Shown piece after piece: positions 26,586 to 35,800 of a DNA stretch of 64,000 nt (the first letter of the stretch is position 1; each line of letters starts with the position of its first letter). Both the position numbers and the translations under genes were made by a program. A model generated the notes under the pieces. It saw only the letters and a list, made by a program, of their open reading frames with translations, ran no database searches and had not been told where the DNA came from. Source of the DNA: PHAA01 sp034927445 (lineage in GTDB: Bacteria; Bacillota; Syntrophomonadia; Syntrophomonadales; Syntrophomonadaceae); contig JAYFPZ010000042.1 of assembly GCA_034927445.1 (NCBI GenBank), positions 1 through 64,000 on the forward strand, given 5' to 3'.

Positions 26586-27740
26586 TTATTTGAACAGCAA
26601 AAACTTCCTTTTCAAGAAAAGATATTCCCCCAAATAACCGCCCAGTAAAACCAATACCACTCCAATCCATACCATGCGCTCCACCGTCATCTTATTTTTC
26701 AACCCCATCAGCAGCTGTTCCCTTTCGCCGGCGAAATCAAAAACACTCTGCTTTTCTTCCTTGATGGAATTCATCTGGCGAATGGTGCGGTTCAATTCAT
26801 CCTCCATGTTATAGTTCATACTCCAGTTAGCCTGGCGATCCTTTTGCATATCCTTGATCCAGTCGGTGTAGAAGTCCGTTTTATCCTCTTCCGTAACTGC
26901 AAAAGCGCTGTAGAGCGGAATTCCCCGCGAAGCTGCCGGAGGATCAAGCGCCACCAGCTTGCAGATGGTCGAAGCCACATCAATCACCATTCCCCCGCTT
27001 ATAACCACGTTGGCCTTGCAGCCCGGGCCGGCCACGATCAAAGGAACGGTATTGCTGGGGGAAGTGCTGCGAGCTGAGGTAACTATTATTAAAGAATTGG
27101 CAAACACCCCGCTGTCCTTCAAGCGGCTGACAAATATCCCCAGCTCTTCGTCAAACCTGCGAACGACCTTGTAATACTCATCCTGGTCCAGGCGCAGCAG
27201 CGCATCAATGCAGTCGTCGGAATAAATGTAGGAGAAAAACGGTTGGTTTTGGCTGAAGCTTTTATAGGCTTCCTCAAAAACCTGATCGCTGGAAGCTTTG
27301 GCCTCAAGCTTGCGGTATTCCTTATCCCCATAGGCAAACGAGTTGAGTTTGCCGCCCGAACCGTCTACAACCAGCAAGGAACGTCCGTTCTTTTTCAGAA
27401 CATCCAAAATTGATTCAACTTCCACACTGTCATTCACGGTCAGGTGCTTGTGTTCCTGGGCCCGGGCCCCGGTCAGGAGAGTGGCTTCAGCTGCTTCCAT
27501 AGTGTCGGAACGGACCGCCAGGGACCTTTCAAAGTAGGCCCCTTCCATGGACAAATACCTCAGGTTGGGCAGAGGATTGCCCGAATATCCCTCCTGGTTG
27601 AGCCCCCCCACACTGATTAAAAACACATGCTCGATTGGCTTTTTTTCGTCGGCAAATACTGCTGCCGGCCAGACCATAACCGATATCATAATCATAATCA
27701 AGGCCCGCCCTACACCTCGAATATACTTGATCCTGTCCAT
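26586..27740 (-). CDS. Secreted, membrane-anchored alkaline-phosphatase-superfamily protein
   Basis: This 384-aa protein has a signal peptide (hydrophobic IMIMISVMVWPAAVFA), an exported domain, and one C-terminal membrane helix (about 355-375) followed by KRKF. The exported part has the alkaline phosphatase/sulfatase core layout: VFLISVGGLNQEGY, LLTGARAQEHKH, a DGSGGKLNS stretch and VPLIVAGPG. The usual metal-binding Asp and Thr/Ser at the first strand read SVGG, so hydrolase activity may be lost. The start is ATG at 27740 behind GGGAGGGGGG. It precedes ubiB on the same strand, 64 bases away. Confidence 0.65.
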   Translation of the reverse strand: MDRIKYIRGVGRALIMIMISVMVWPAAVFADEKKPIEHVFLISVGGLNQEGYSGNPLPNLRYLSMEGAYFERSLAVRSDTMEAAEATLLTGARAQEHKHLTVNDSVEVESILDVLKKNGRSLLVVDGSGGKLNSFAYGDKEYRKLEAKASSDQVFEEAYKSFSQNQPFFSYIYSDDCIDALLRLDQDEYYKVVRRFDEELGIFVSRLKDSGVFANSLIIVTSARSTSPSNTVPLIVAGPGCKANVVISGGMVIDVASTICKLVALDPPAASRGIPLYSAFAVTEEDKTDFYTDWIKDMQKDRQANWSMNYNMEDELNRTIRQMNSIKEEKQSVFDFAGEREQLLMGLKNKMTVERMVWIGVVLVLLGGYLGEYLFLKRKFLLFK

Positions 27741-27804
27741 AATTACCCCCCTCCCAATCATTTATTCATCTATATTGGGAAAGGCGGTTATTTATACCTT
27801 TAGC

Positions 27805-29469
27805 TCAGAATTTGCCGCTTCTTAATATAGAATAAGCCAAAAACAACCCTAAAACCATCGCGATTACAAACCCCAGTTCCACCACCGGTACGCGGGTCAG
27901 TATGCTGCTGTGCATCGTCTCCGCGATCAGAGCGGTTCCAATAATTATACTGGCTACGATAATGGCCAGGGAAAGCCGGTTGGACATAATGTCAAACTTG
28001 GCGGTCATTTTGTTCAGGTTAACATCCTCCATCTTTATCTTGAACTCGCCTTCACCGACCAGACCCACAATCTTCTCCAGGTTGACCGGAAGATTTTTCA
28101 GGATCCGCATATAATCCAGGGCAACCCCCTGCAGTTGGCGGGCTACATGTTCAGGTGCGTAACGGCTCAGCATAACCCGCCGCCCATAAGGTTCGGCGAT
28201 ATCCACAATACTGATCTGCGGGTCCAGTTGAGCAATGATGCTCTCGATGGTCATCAGCATCTTCACCATCAGGGACAGGCTGGGGGGTATGCGCACCTGG
28301 TAACGGGTGCTTAACTCCAGCAGCTCCGCCATAGCCACCCCCAGTTTAATCTGGGCCAGCGGCAGGCCGTAATACTTCTGTTCCAATCGGGCCACATCCC
28401 TGCGCAGTTCCTCCCGGTTGACATACTGGGAGCTGATGCCGATCGCCAGCAGAGCCCGGGTCACTCCGTCCACATCATACCTGATCATACCCAGCAAAAG
28501 ATCAATGCAGTGTTCCTTTAACACCTCATCCAGGATGCCGACCTGCCCAAAATCATAAAAAATTATCTGCCCGCTGGGGCTTATGGAGATGTTGCCCGGA
28601 TGAGGATCAGCGTGAAAAAAACCCTCTTCGTAGATCTGGGTAAACAAGGCGGCCAAAAGATTTTCAGCAATCTTGGCGGTTTCCAGATTAGCCTGCTTTA
28701 ACCCGGCGAAGTCCGAGATCTTGATGCCGTCCAGGTACTGCAAGGTCAATACCCGGCGGGACGAATACTGCCAGTAAACCCGGGGTATCAGTACATGGCG
28801 GTCATTGCGGTAGTTGTGGTAGAACAAATCGGCATTGCGTCCCTCCTGTTCAAAGTTCAATTCCTGGCGCAAGGCCTCCGACAGCTCGGCCACAATTTCC
28901 GTGACCTTGTACAGCCTGCCCCAGGCGGTGCGCTTCTCCAACAACCTGCCCATATCCGCCAGAATCATCAGATCCGTCTCGATGATCTTCTCAATACCGG
29001 GGCGCTGTACCTTGATTACCACCTTGTCGCCGCTCTTCAGCACCGCCTGGTGCACCTGGGCGATAGAGGCAGCCGCCAGGGGTACGGGGTCGATAGTCTG
29101 AAAGTCGCATTCCGGATCAAGTCCGCTTTGCGCACACACCTCCAGCACCTCCGCAAAAGCAATGGGGGGAACCTCATTCTGCAGCTTCTCCAGCTCCGCT
29201 ATATACTCGGGATCGAGCAGATCCGGCCTAATGCTCAGTAACTGCCCCAGCTTGATGAAAGCGGGGCCCAGCTCCTCCAAGGCATAACGCAGGCGCCGGG
29301 GAGTGCCGTAATTTTCCCGCTCGGCATGCCAGGCCCCCAGTTTCCAATCCCCCATAATCCGGCGCAGGCTCAAATGGTCAAACAGAAACCCGAAGCCATG
29401 CTTGATCAAAACATTGCCTATTTCCCGGTATCTGGCTATATGGTCAAGGTGGGTCACCCCGTTGCGCAA
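27805..29469 (-). CDS. ubiB: UbiB/ABC1/ADCK-family atypical kinase
   Basis: This 554-aa protein has the family signature KLGQLLSIRPDLL (about 72-84), the nucleotide-binding VVIKVQRPG, ADPHPGNI and the metal-binding YDFGQVG. Two hydrophobic helices at the C-terminus (about 495-515 and 530-548) anchor it in the membrane. UbiB proteins support isoprenoid quinone or lipid metabolism through an ATPase activity whose substrate is not settled. The start is TTG behind AAGGAGCAG. No quinone gene adjoins it, although prenyl synthesis genes occur at 59 kb. Confidence 0.9.
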   Translation of the reverse strand: MRNGVTHLDHIARYREIGNVLIKHGFGFLFDHLSLRRIMGDWKLGAWHAERENYGTPRRLRYALEELGPAFIKLGQLLSIRPDLLDPEYIAELEKLQNEVPPIAFAEVLEVCAQSGLDPECDFQTIDPVPLAAASIAQVHQAVLKSGDKVVIKVQRPGIEKIIETDLMILADMGRLLEKRTAWGRLYKVTEIVAELSEALRQELNFEQEGRNADLFYHNYRNDRHVLIPRVYWQYSSRRVLTLQYLDGIKISDFAGLKQANLETAKIAENLLAALFTQIYEEGFFHADPHPGNISISPSGQIIFYDFGQVGILDEVLKEHCIDLLLGMIRYDVDGVTRALLAIGISSQYVNREELRRDVARLEQKYYGLPLAQIKLGVAMAELLELSTRYQVRIPPSLSLMVKMLMTIESIIAQLDPQISIVDIAEPYGRRVMLSRYAPEHVARQLQGVALDYMRILKNLPVNLEKIVGLVGEGEFKIKMEDVNLNKMTAKFDIMSNRLSLAIIVASIIIGTALIAETMHSSILTRVPVVELGFVIAMVLGLFLAYSILRSGKF

Positions 29470-29509
29470 CGCATCTGCTCCTTCCGGTTAAAAAAGCTCT
29501 GGAATCAAC

Positions 29510-29533
29510 AACTGCCGGGAGTTCCCGGCAGTT
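29510..29533. terminator. GC-rich hairpin between phasin-like gene and ubiB
   Basis: AACTGCCGGGA at 29510-29520 pairs perfectly with 29523-29533. It lies downstream of the phasin-like gene and upstream of ubiB, both on the minus strand. The T-run is on the plus-strand side (GTTTTCC), so it is probably a processing or partial attenuation hairpin for minus-strand transcription. Confidence 0.5.
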
Positions 29534-29563
29534 TTCCATAATTTATACGGTATAAAGACGCAA

Positions 29564-29857
29564 TTAAGGCAGCTTGCTCTCCAAATCCTTGATGCGCTCG
29601 TTTAATTTATCAATATCGGCTTTAGTGGCAAACCCAAACGTGTTCTTCCAGTTTTCCATCTCTTCACGAATCATTTTACGGAATTCCTCTTGCTGTTCCT
29701 TCCCCTTTTGCATTACCTCATCCATGGTCTGTTTGGCTTCTTCACGGCTGATTTCTCCCCTTTCCACCATCTCATCAAAGAACAGCTCGGCTCTTTCCTT
29801 GGTAACGGTGATCGCACCCAGACCCAGGGTAAACATGCGGTCAAAGAGACTCTTCAT
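29564..29857 (-). CDS. Phasin-like / PHA granule-associated small protein
   Basis: This 97-aa protein has a short hydrophobic N-terminus (FTLGLGAITVT) followed by a long charged helix and a C-terminal coiled coil (TKADIDKLNERIKDLESKL). That pattern is common in phasin-like proteins often encoded next to ubiB in Clostridia. A role at polyhydroxyalkanoate granules or at the membrane is possible. The start is ATG at 29857 behind GGGGG. It is upstream of ubiB on the same strand. Confidence 0.65.
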   Translation of the reverse strand: MKSLFDRMFTLGLGAITVTKERAELFFDEMVERGEISREEAKQTMDEVMQKGKEQQEEFRKMIREEMENWKNTFGFATKADIDKLNERIKDLESKLP

Positions 29858-29999
29858 AATCAATGATCCCCCTTTACTAAAATCTACGGTATATGCTTAG
29901 CATAACACATAAATATGCCCCTTATACCTTATGATTTCCATAATTGTTAGAATTAATCACAGCCATAGGATTTCTCCCCCGGCTGCCGCTGGAAATTCT

Positions 30000-30845
30000 T
30001 CATCTGGTCTTCTGCTGCAGCATATCCTTCAGCTTAACCCGGGGATGGTGATAGCGCTCCTCCCGGCCGCTCAATATGCCCCCGGAAATAGCCGTACGCG
30101 GACACCATACCAGGCAGGCCAGGCAAGATTCACAACGATGCCGCCAAGCCGGCCGCTCATCCGCCATTGCAATATTGTCCACCGGGCAAATACCTGCGCA
30201 AATTCCGCACCCGTCACATTTATCATCGACTTCATAACTCCGGTCACTATGTCTGACCGCCTCATCAAAATCCAGGCTGTTGTCCTGGGCCAGCTTGCGG
30301 TAATTTTTTAGGATTGACCTTTGCATCAATACTCCTAAAGGCAATACAGCTCCTTTAATAATCGCATTGAATTCTTTGATTTCAATTTCCCGGTAGTCCA
30401 TAACGGTTGCGCAGACCTCTTCCAAAATTTTATGCCATTCCTGGAACCTTTGGGCCTGGGCGGCTCTATCGGTAAAGGGAGGACAATTAAACGGCATTTT
30501 GACCGTAAAACCAGCCGCCAGCTTCTGCCCCGTCGTTTGCAATATCTTCGCGATATTGGGCAAAGCCTCCCCCGACCCTGCTCCGCAGCTGCAGACTGCA
30601 AAGATATAGGCATCATACCTGGTCTGCAGCGCGGCCGCAAACCGGCGCACGATCGCAGGCACCCCGCCGTTTGCAACATTATGAACCGGGAATACGATGC
30701 CGACCACATCCGCATCCGAACGCACAGTTACCTTGTCTATCAGGGAAGCGATCGGTATCTCCCGGGCGTCGAGCCGAATGGCAATATCCCGGGCAATTAC
30801 CAGCGAATTACCCGTACCGGAAAAATAGAATATCTCAGCCTCCAA
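30000..30845 (-). CDS. Flavodoxin-ferredoxin fusion (EFR1-like)
   Basis: This 281-aa protein begins with a flavodoxin domain (IFYFSGTGNSLVIARDIA, the FMN phosphate loop, and VGIVFPVHNVANGGVP). It ends with two [4Fe-4S] motifs, CDGCGICAGICP and CESCLACLVWCP (about 205-245). Such proteins move electrons between ferredoxin and flavin carriers in anaerobes. The start is a TTG at 30845, with a weak ribosome binding site. It is a single gene flanked by non-coding DNA. Confidence 0.85.
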   Translation of the reverse strand: MEAEIFYFSGTGNSLVIARDIAIRLDAREIPIASLIDKVTVRSDADVVGIVFPVHNVANGGVPAIVRRFAAALQTRYDAYIFAVCSCGAGSGEALPNIAKILQTTGQKLAAGFTVKMPFNCPPFTDRAAQAQRFQEWHKILEEVCATVMDYREIEIKEFNAIIKGAVLPLGVLMQRSILKNYRKLAQDNSLDFDEAVRHSDRSYEVDDKCDGCGICAGICPVDNIAMADERPAWRHRCESCLACLVWCPRTAISGGILSGREERYHHPRVKLKDMLQQKTR

Positions 30846-31070
30846 ATCAAACCGCCTTCTCCCGTCATTTTCCCTCAGGCCTTCCCAACGTCTTTATGGC
30901 CATTCGGATGCCGGGGGGCCTATCATCTAACTAAGTTCACCAGTTTCAGGCCCATCTATCTACACTAAATTATAACATAGACAGAGGGGAGTAGTTTCAA
31001 ACCAGGCTGGTCATCAACCATGAATTATAGTATCTTAGTAAAAAGGACCGACATATAAAGGAGTATCAGC

Positions 31071-31532
31071 ATGCCCAAGAAGTGGATGCGGACCAAAGCG
31101 GAGTGGGAAAAAGTATTGAACGAGATGGACTATGGATTTTTGGGACTGTCCGACCAGGACCAGCCGTATGTAATTCCCATTTCCTATGCCTATCAGAACA
31201 ATAAAATCTACCTTCATACCGGTTTAAAAGGCCTGAAGCTGGAGTGCCTCAAAAGCAATCCCCAGGTATGTTTTACCGTAGCCGAACAACAGCAGTTGGT
31301 CTCAGGCGACCATGCCTGTGATTATGGGGTCCGCTACCGCAGTGTTATTGCCCGCGGCCACGCCACCCTGCTGCAGGAATATGGCGAAAAACTGCAGGCC
31401 CTGCAAATCCTGGCCGCCAGATACTGCCAGCCTGACGCCGGCTCAGTTATTGACCCCCGCAAGGTAGATATCACAACCGTAATTGTCATTGAGATCGAGG
31501 AAATAAGTGGCAAATACAATATAGCCATATAA
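31071..31532 (+). CDS. Pyridoxamine 5'-phosphate oxidase-like flavin-binding protein
   Basis: This 153-aa protein has the split-barrel FMN fold of the PNPOx/NimA group: DYGFLGLSDQDQPYVIPISY near the N-terminus, IYLHTGLKGLKLE, and RSVIARGHATLL. Such proteins are reductases of mostly unknown substrates, and some confer nitroimidazole resistance. The start is ATG behind AAAGGAGTATCAGC. It is transcribed away from the flavodoxin-ferredoxin gene. Confidence 0.8.
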   Translation: MPKKWMRTKAEWEKVLNEMDYGFLGLSDQDQPYVIPISYAYQNNKIYLHTGLKGLKLECLKSNPQVCFTVAEQQQLVSGDHACDYGVRYRSVIARGHATLLQEYGEKLQALQILAARYCQPDAGSVIDPRKVDITTVIVIEIEEISGKYNIAI

Positions 31533-31672
31533 GGTTACAAGCCTGATATTCTTTTTCGCTGCACCGCCTGCATAAAACAAAATCTGTAAGAATTGCCATG
31601 GTAATACGTATCACATGTAAAGAATTGCCTGACTTGCCTATTGAAGACAAACAGTGAAGGAGACGTGAAGAG

Positions 31673-32572
31673 ATGCTGAAAACTAAAGACCTGACGAGAT
31701 TAACCCCACCCCGGTACATAGTAATATTGCTGCTTATGGTTTTAGCCGGTATGGTACTGGTATTGAGCGGCTGCGGAGCTAAGAGCTCCACCCTGGAGTC
31801 GGGACACAGCAGCAACCAGAACCAGGTCGCCTTCGACTCAGCCTCCGTCCCCGAGTCAGAACTGGCAGGCAATACCGCCAAGGCTGTCAGTCTTGACCGC
31901 AAAACCATCCAAAACGCTGATATCAATATGCGCGTCCAGGACGTTTCTGCGTCAGTCGATAAGATTATTGCGTTGGTCAATGAGAACAATGGCTATACCG
32001 TCAGCAGCCGGGTCTACCGGGATAACCAGGCCATATCAGGCCGGTTGTCGGTCAAAGTGCCCCAGACCGGTCTGGAATCCGTCCTCTCCTCCATTGCAGC
32101 TCTGGGGGAATTGAACGACAAAACCATCACCACTGAGGATGTAACCGAAGAATACTACGACTCCCAGGCCCATTTGAAAGTACTTCAGGCCAAGGAAGAA
32201 CGCCTACTCGACCTGATGGACCAAACCTCCACCATCACCGATATCATCAGCATCGAGAACGAGCTGGGCAAGACCCGCAGTGAAATCGAGGTTCTGAGCG
32301 GCCGTCTGCAATACCTGACCAACGCCACCACCTACAGCCTGATCAATATAACCCTGGTTCAAGGTTTGCCCGGCACAATTCAAGCCCCCCAGGGAACCCT
32401 GGGAAAGTCCTGGCAGGGATTTATAAGCAGTATCAGCGGACTGATCAACTTTGCCAGCGGCACAGTAGTATTCCTGTTTACCGCCTTACCCTGGCTGGTG
32501 TTGTTAGCCTTATTATTCCTGTTGGGGCGTTATGGTTTTAGAAAAATGCGGGCGCGTAGGCGGGAGGAATAG
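31673..32572 (+). CDS. DUF4349 lipoprotein
   Basis: This 299-aa protein starts with a lipoprotein signal (hydrophobic helix then LSGC, lipidated Cys near 34). The central region fits DUF4349: ADINMRVQDVSASVDKI, NGYTVSS, RLSVKVPQTGLESVLSSI, a coiled coil with DIISIENELGKTRSEIE, and a C-terminal membrane helix (about 262-285) followed by basic residues. It is expected at the outer face of the membrane, with unknown function. The start follows GAAGGAGACGTGAAGAG. A terminator follows at 32627. Confidence 0.82.
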   Translation: MLKTKDLTRLTPPRYIVILLLMVLAGMVLVLSGCGAKSSTLESGHSSNQNQVAFDSASVPESELAGNTAKAVSLDRKTIQNADINMRVQDVSASVDKIIALVNENNGYTVSSRVYRDNQAISGRLSVKVPQTGLESVLSSIAALGELNDKTITTEDVTEEYYDSQAHLKVLQAKEERLLDLMDQTSTITDIISIENELGKTRSEIEVLSGRLQYLTNATTYSLINITLVQGLPGTIQAPQGTLGKSWQGFISSISGLINFASGTVVFLFTALPWLVLLALLFLLGRYGFRKMRARRREE

Positions 32573-32583
32573 CTGGTATCGCC

Positions 32584-32613
32584 CTTGATTTCTTTCAAAG
32601 GTACTCTAAAAAC
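32584..32613. CRISPR. Degenerate, isolated CRISPR repeat-like sequence
   Basis: This 30-base segment matches the array repeat at 20 of 30 positions. Seventeen of the last nineteen match, including TCAAAGGTA and CTAAAAAC. It lies 218 bp beyond the leader-distal end of the array, between the DUF4349 stop and its terminator. It may be a decayed trailer-end repeat or a functional half-repeat. Chance resemblance is not excluded. Confidence 0.45.
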
Positions 32614-32626
32614 AAGTTTGAATTGG

Positions 32627-32652
32627 GCCCTGGCATAACGCCGGGGCTTTTT
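32627..32652 (+). terminator. Intrinsic terminator of the DUF4349 gene
   Basis: GCCCTGGC at 32627-32634 pairs with GCCGGGGC at 32640-32647 (one G-U pair), followed by five T. Confidence 0.85.
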
Positions 32653-32729
32653 ACATGGAAACTGTTTCCCCATGGATTTATTAACCGGAGGAGTAAAAAC
32701 TTCTCTGTGCATTATGTTCAGAAAATAAC

Positions 32730-32753
32730 GACCGCCTTTTGAGTAAGGCGGTC
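32730..32753 (-). terminator. Hairpin beyond the array's trailer end
   Basis: GACCGCCTT at 32730-32738 pairs perfectly with AAGGCGGTC at 32745-32753. On the minus strand it is followed by GTTATTTT, so it could end the CRISPR precursor transcript about 80 bp past the last repeat. Confidence 0.6.
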
Positions 32754-32831
32754 TAGTTCAGATTTTGGACCTACCGCCGACCAAAAGCGGCAACTCCTTT
32801 TGTGCCTATATAATAACATATAAAACCCAAA

Positions 32832-35800
32832 GTTTCAATTCCTCAAAGGTAAGCTAAAAACGCTCTGAGGTTTGTTAATAAAAAGTTGAGCGAGGCTGTT
32901 TCAATTCCTCAAAGGTAAGCTAAAAACAGGGCAAATTCTGGTGGTGAATCAATCCAAATGGGATGTTTCAATTCCTCAAAGGTAAGCTAAAAACCCCGGA
33001 TTCCTTAAATATCAAGCTAGAGCAGTATCGTTTCAATTCCTCAAAGGTAAGCTAAAAACGCTTTTTCTTGCCGTCACTCTCGCTCATTTATATATGTTTC
33101 AATTCCTCAAAGGTAAGCTAAAAACGCAGCGCGCGGGTCAATGGCAACAACCCTTTCTGTGTTTCAATTCCTCAAAGGTAAGCTAAAAACTCTTCACAGC
33201 GTCCCCGAGGAGAGAACACTTGTTTGTTTCAATTCCTCAAGGGTAAGCTAAAAACCGTGAACGGAATTATATCATGTATATGTTGGGTATGTTTCAATTC
33301 CTCAAAGGTAAGCTAAAAACAATAGCGAGGCAAGAACAGGAAGCACACATGGTTAGGTTTCAATTCCTCAAAGGTAAGCTAAAAACCTTAACCGATGCCA
33401 CGATAGACGGCTACAACACGAGTTTCAATTCCTCAAAGGTAAGCTAAAAACCTAATGGGCTTTTTTCAATGCCCAGGTTAATTAAAGTTTCAATTCCTCA
33501 AAGGTAAGCTAAAAACTCTTCGGGTATCTCTTGGTTAATAAACCATCTGTTGTTTCAATTCCTCAAAGGTAAGCTAAAAACATATGTCACCTGTGGTACC
33601 AACTACGGTATGGCCGTTTCAATTCCTCAAAGGTAAGCTAAAAACGGCAGCTTAACTTCTCCCAAGTAAAAGTTATACACGTTTCAATTCCTCAAAGGTA
33701 AGCTAAAAACCCGCTGCTTTCGATGTTCGGCTGGAAGATCTGTTAGTTTCAATTCCTCAAAGGTAAGCTAAAAACTATACCTGCTTTTTTAGCCGTGGCA
33801 TTTACATCCTTGTTTCAATTCCTCAAAGGTAAGCTAAAAACCCGTCTTCTCCTTCGTGATCCACGTGTTCCTTATGAGTTTCAATTCCTCAAAGGTAAGC
33901 TAAAAACTATTAGCCGACATTTCATATGCTCCGCCGTTAGCGTTGTTTCAATTCCTCAAAGGTAAGCTAAAAACTCGAACTAAACAATATAAGAGAATTT
34001 GGCCTAACCAAGTTTCAATTCCTCAAAGGTAAGCTAAAAACGTAGATATTGTAGTGGCGGTAATACCGTTCATCCAGTTTCAATTCCTCAAAGGTAAGCT
34101 AAAAACTTTGCAGATACTCGTCAGAGGGTTTAATTAAATCTGTTTCAATTCCTCAAAGGTAAGCTAAAAACGCAGACCGGTTGTGACAGGCGGACCTGCT
34201 TCTTCCGTTTCAATTCCTCAAAGGTAAGCTAAAAACCATATGATGATATCAGCTCCCATGGCAATTATATTGGTTTCAATTCCTCAAAGGTAAGCTAAAA
34301 ACGAACTCATGGGGGACCTGGTTCAGGCACTGGTTGAGGTTTCAATTCCTCAAAGGTAAGCTAAAAACAAAAAATGTATTTGGTTTTTTGGTTTTATGCT
34401 TTAGTTTCAATTCCTCAAAGGTAAGCTAAAAACACTTGGCGGTCTGTCATCTTATTTCCTCCTTTTATTTGTTTCAATTCCTCAAAGGTAAGCTAAAAAC
34501 AGTGGTAAGAATGGCTATATAATGGGATTTGTAGAGGTTTCAATTCCTCAAAGGTAAGCTAAAAACCTTAGTCTTAGAGGGGGTGTAGTTATGTTACTCG
34601 TGTTTCAATTCCTCAAAGGTAAGCTAAACACGTCGTAAATGATCTTCACGGTGCTGCCGTCTTCGCTGTTTCAATTCCTCAAAGGTAAGCTAAAAACCCA
34701 TGGTATTGTTAGCCAAAGCCTATGGATTGTAACGTTTCAATTCCTCAAAGGTAAGCTAAAAACCAGGTTGCCCAGGTTCCAAGGTGGATCCACAAATATG
34801 TTTCAATTCCTCAAAGGTAAGCTAAAAACCTGACTGAACCCGGCATGGTCTGGGTTCTTCCTCCGTTTCAATTCCTCAAAGGTAAGCTAAAAACTTGGAA
34901 GATCTGGCTCAATGTTACGTTGAAGTCAAGTTTCAATTCCTCAAAGGTAAGCTAAAAACTATCACCCGGGATCAAGCTCCAGCAAGCCAATGATGAGTTT
35001 CAATTCCTCAAAGGTAAGCTAAAAACTATATTCTTGCATAGTAATCTCCGTTATTTCTTCTTGTTTCAATTCCTCAAAGGTAAGCTAAAAACTAGACTTT
35101 TAATGAAAGACGGATTTGATGTCAACAGTTTCAATTCCTCAAAGGTAAGCTAAAAACTCTGAGAATGTTACAAGAGGTTTTGGTGATTTAAAGTTTCAAT
35201 TCCTCAAAGGTAAGCTAAAAACGGTATTCCTGATTGGTGTCCGTTAGAAGATGTTTAAGTTTCAATTCCTCAAAGGTAAGCTAAAAACAAAATACCGCAC
35301 GATTGCAAGCCATTGTGAACATTGGTTTCAATTCCTCAAAGGTAAGCTAAAAACAGATATAAAACTTGACTATGGAAGAGCCGGAAACTTGTTTCAATTC
35401 CTCAAAGGTAAGCTAAAAACTATAGGCATGGTTGGAACATCTTCTCCCCTCCTCTGTTTCAATTCCTCAAAGGTAAGCTAAAAACCCCAGGATCGCCTTT
35501 GTCACCTTTATCTCCCTTCCCACGTTTCAATTCCTCAAAGGTAAGCTAAAAACGGGCAGCACGCAGACCGCTTCGCTGGAGGCGGTTTTGTTTCAATTCC
35601 TCAAAGGTAAGCTAAAAACAAACAACGTAGCATAGCCTAGGCCAACCAGTGCCCAGTTTCAATTCCTCAAAGGTAAGCTAAAAACAGGGAGGTAAAAGGT
35701 GAATGACCTAATCCCCCAGATTGTTTCAATTCCTCAAAGGTAAGCTAAAAACACATCGTCTTTTCGATAATCACCGCAAGGGTATATTTGTTTCAATTCC

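Noticed and set aside
34639..35481. Open frames inside the array encoding repeated FQFLKGKLKT peptides
   Set aside because: They are translations of the CRISPR repeats; the spacing and content follow the array exactly.
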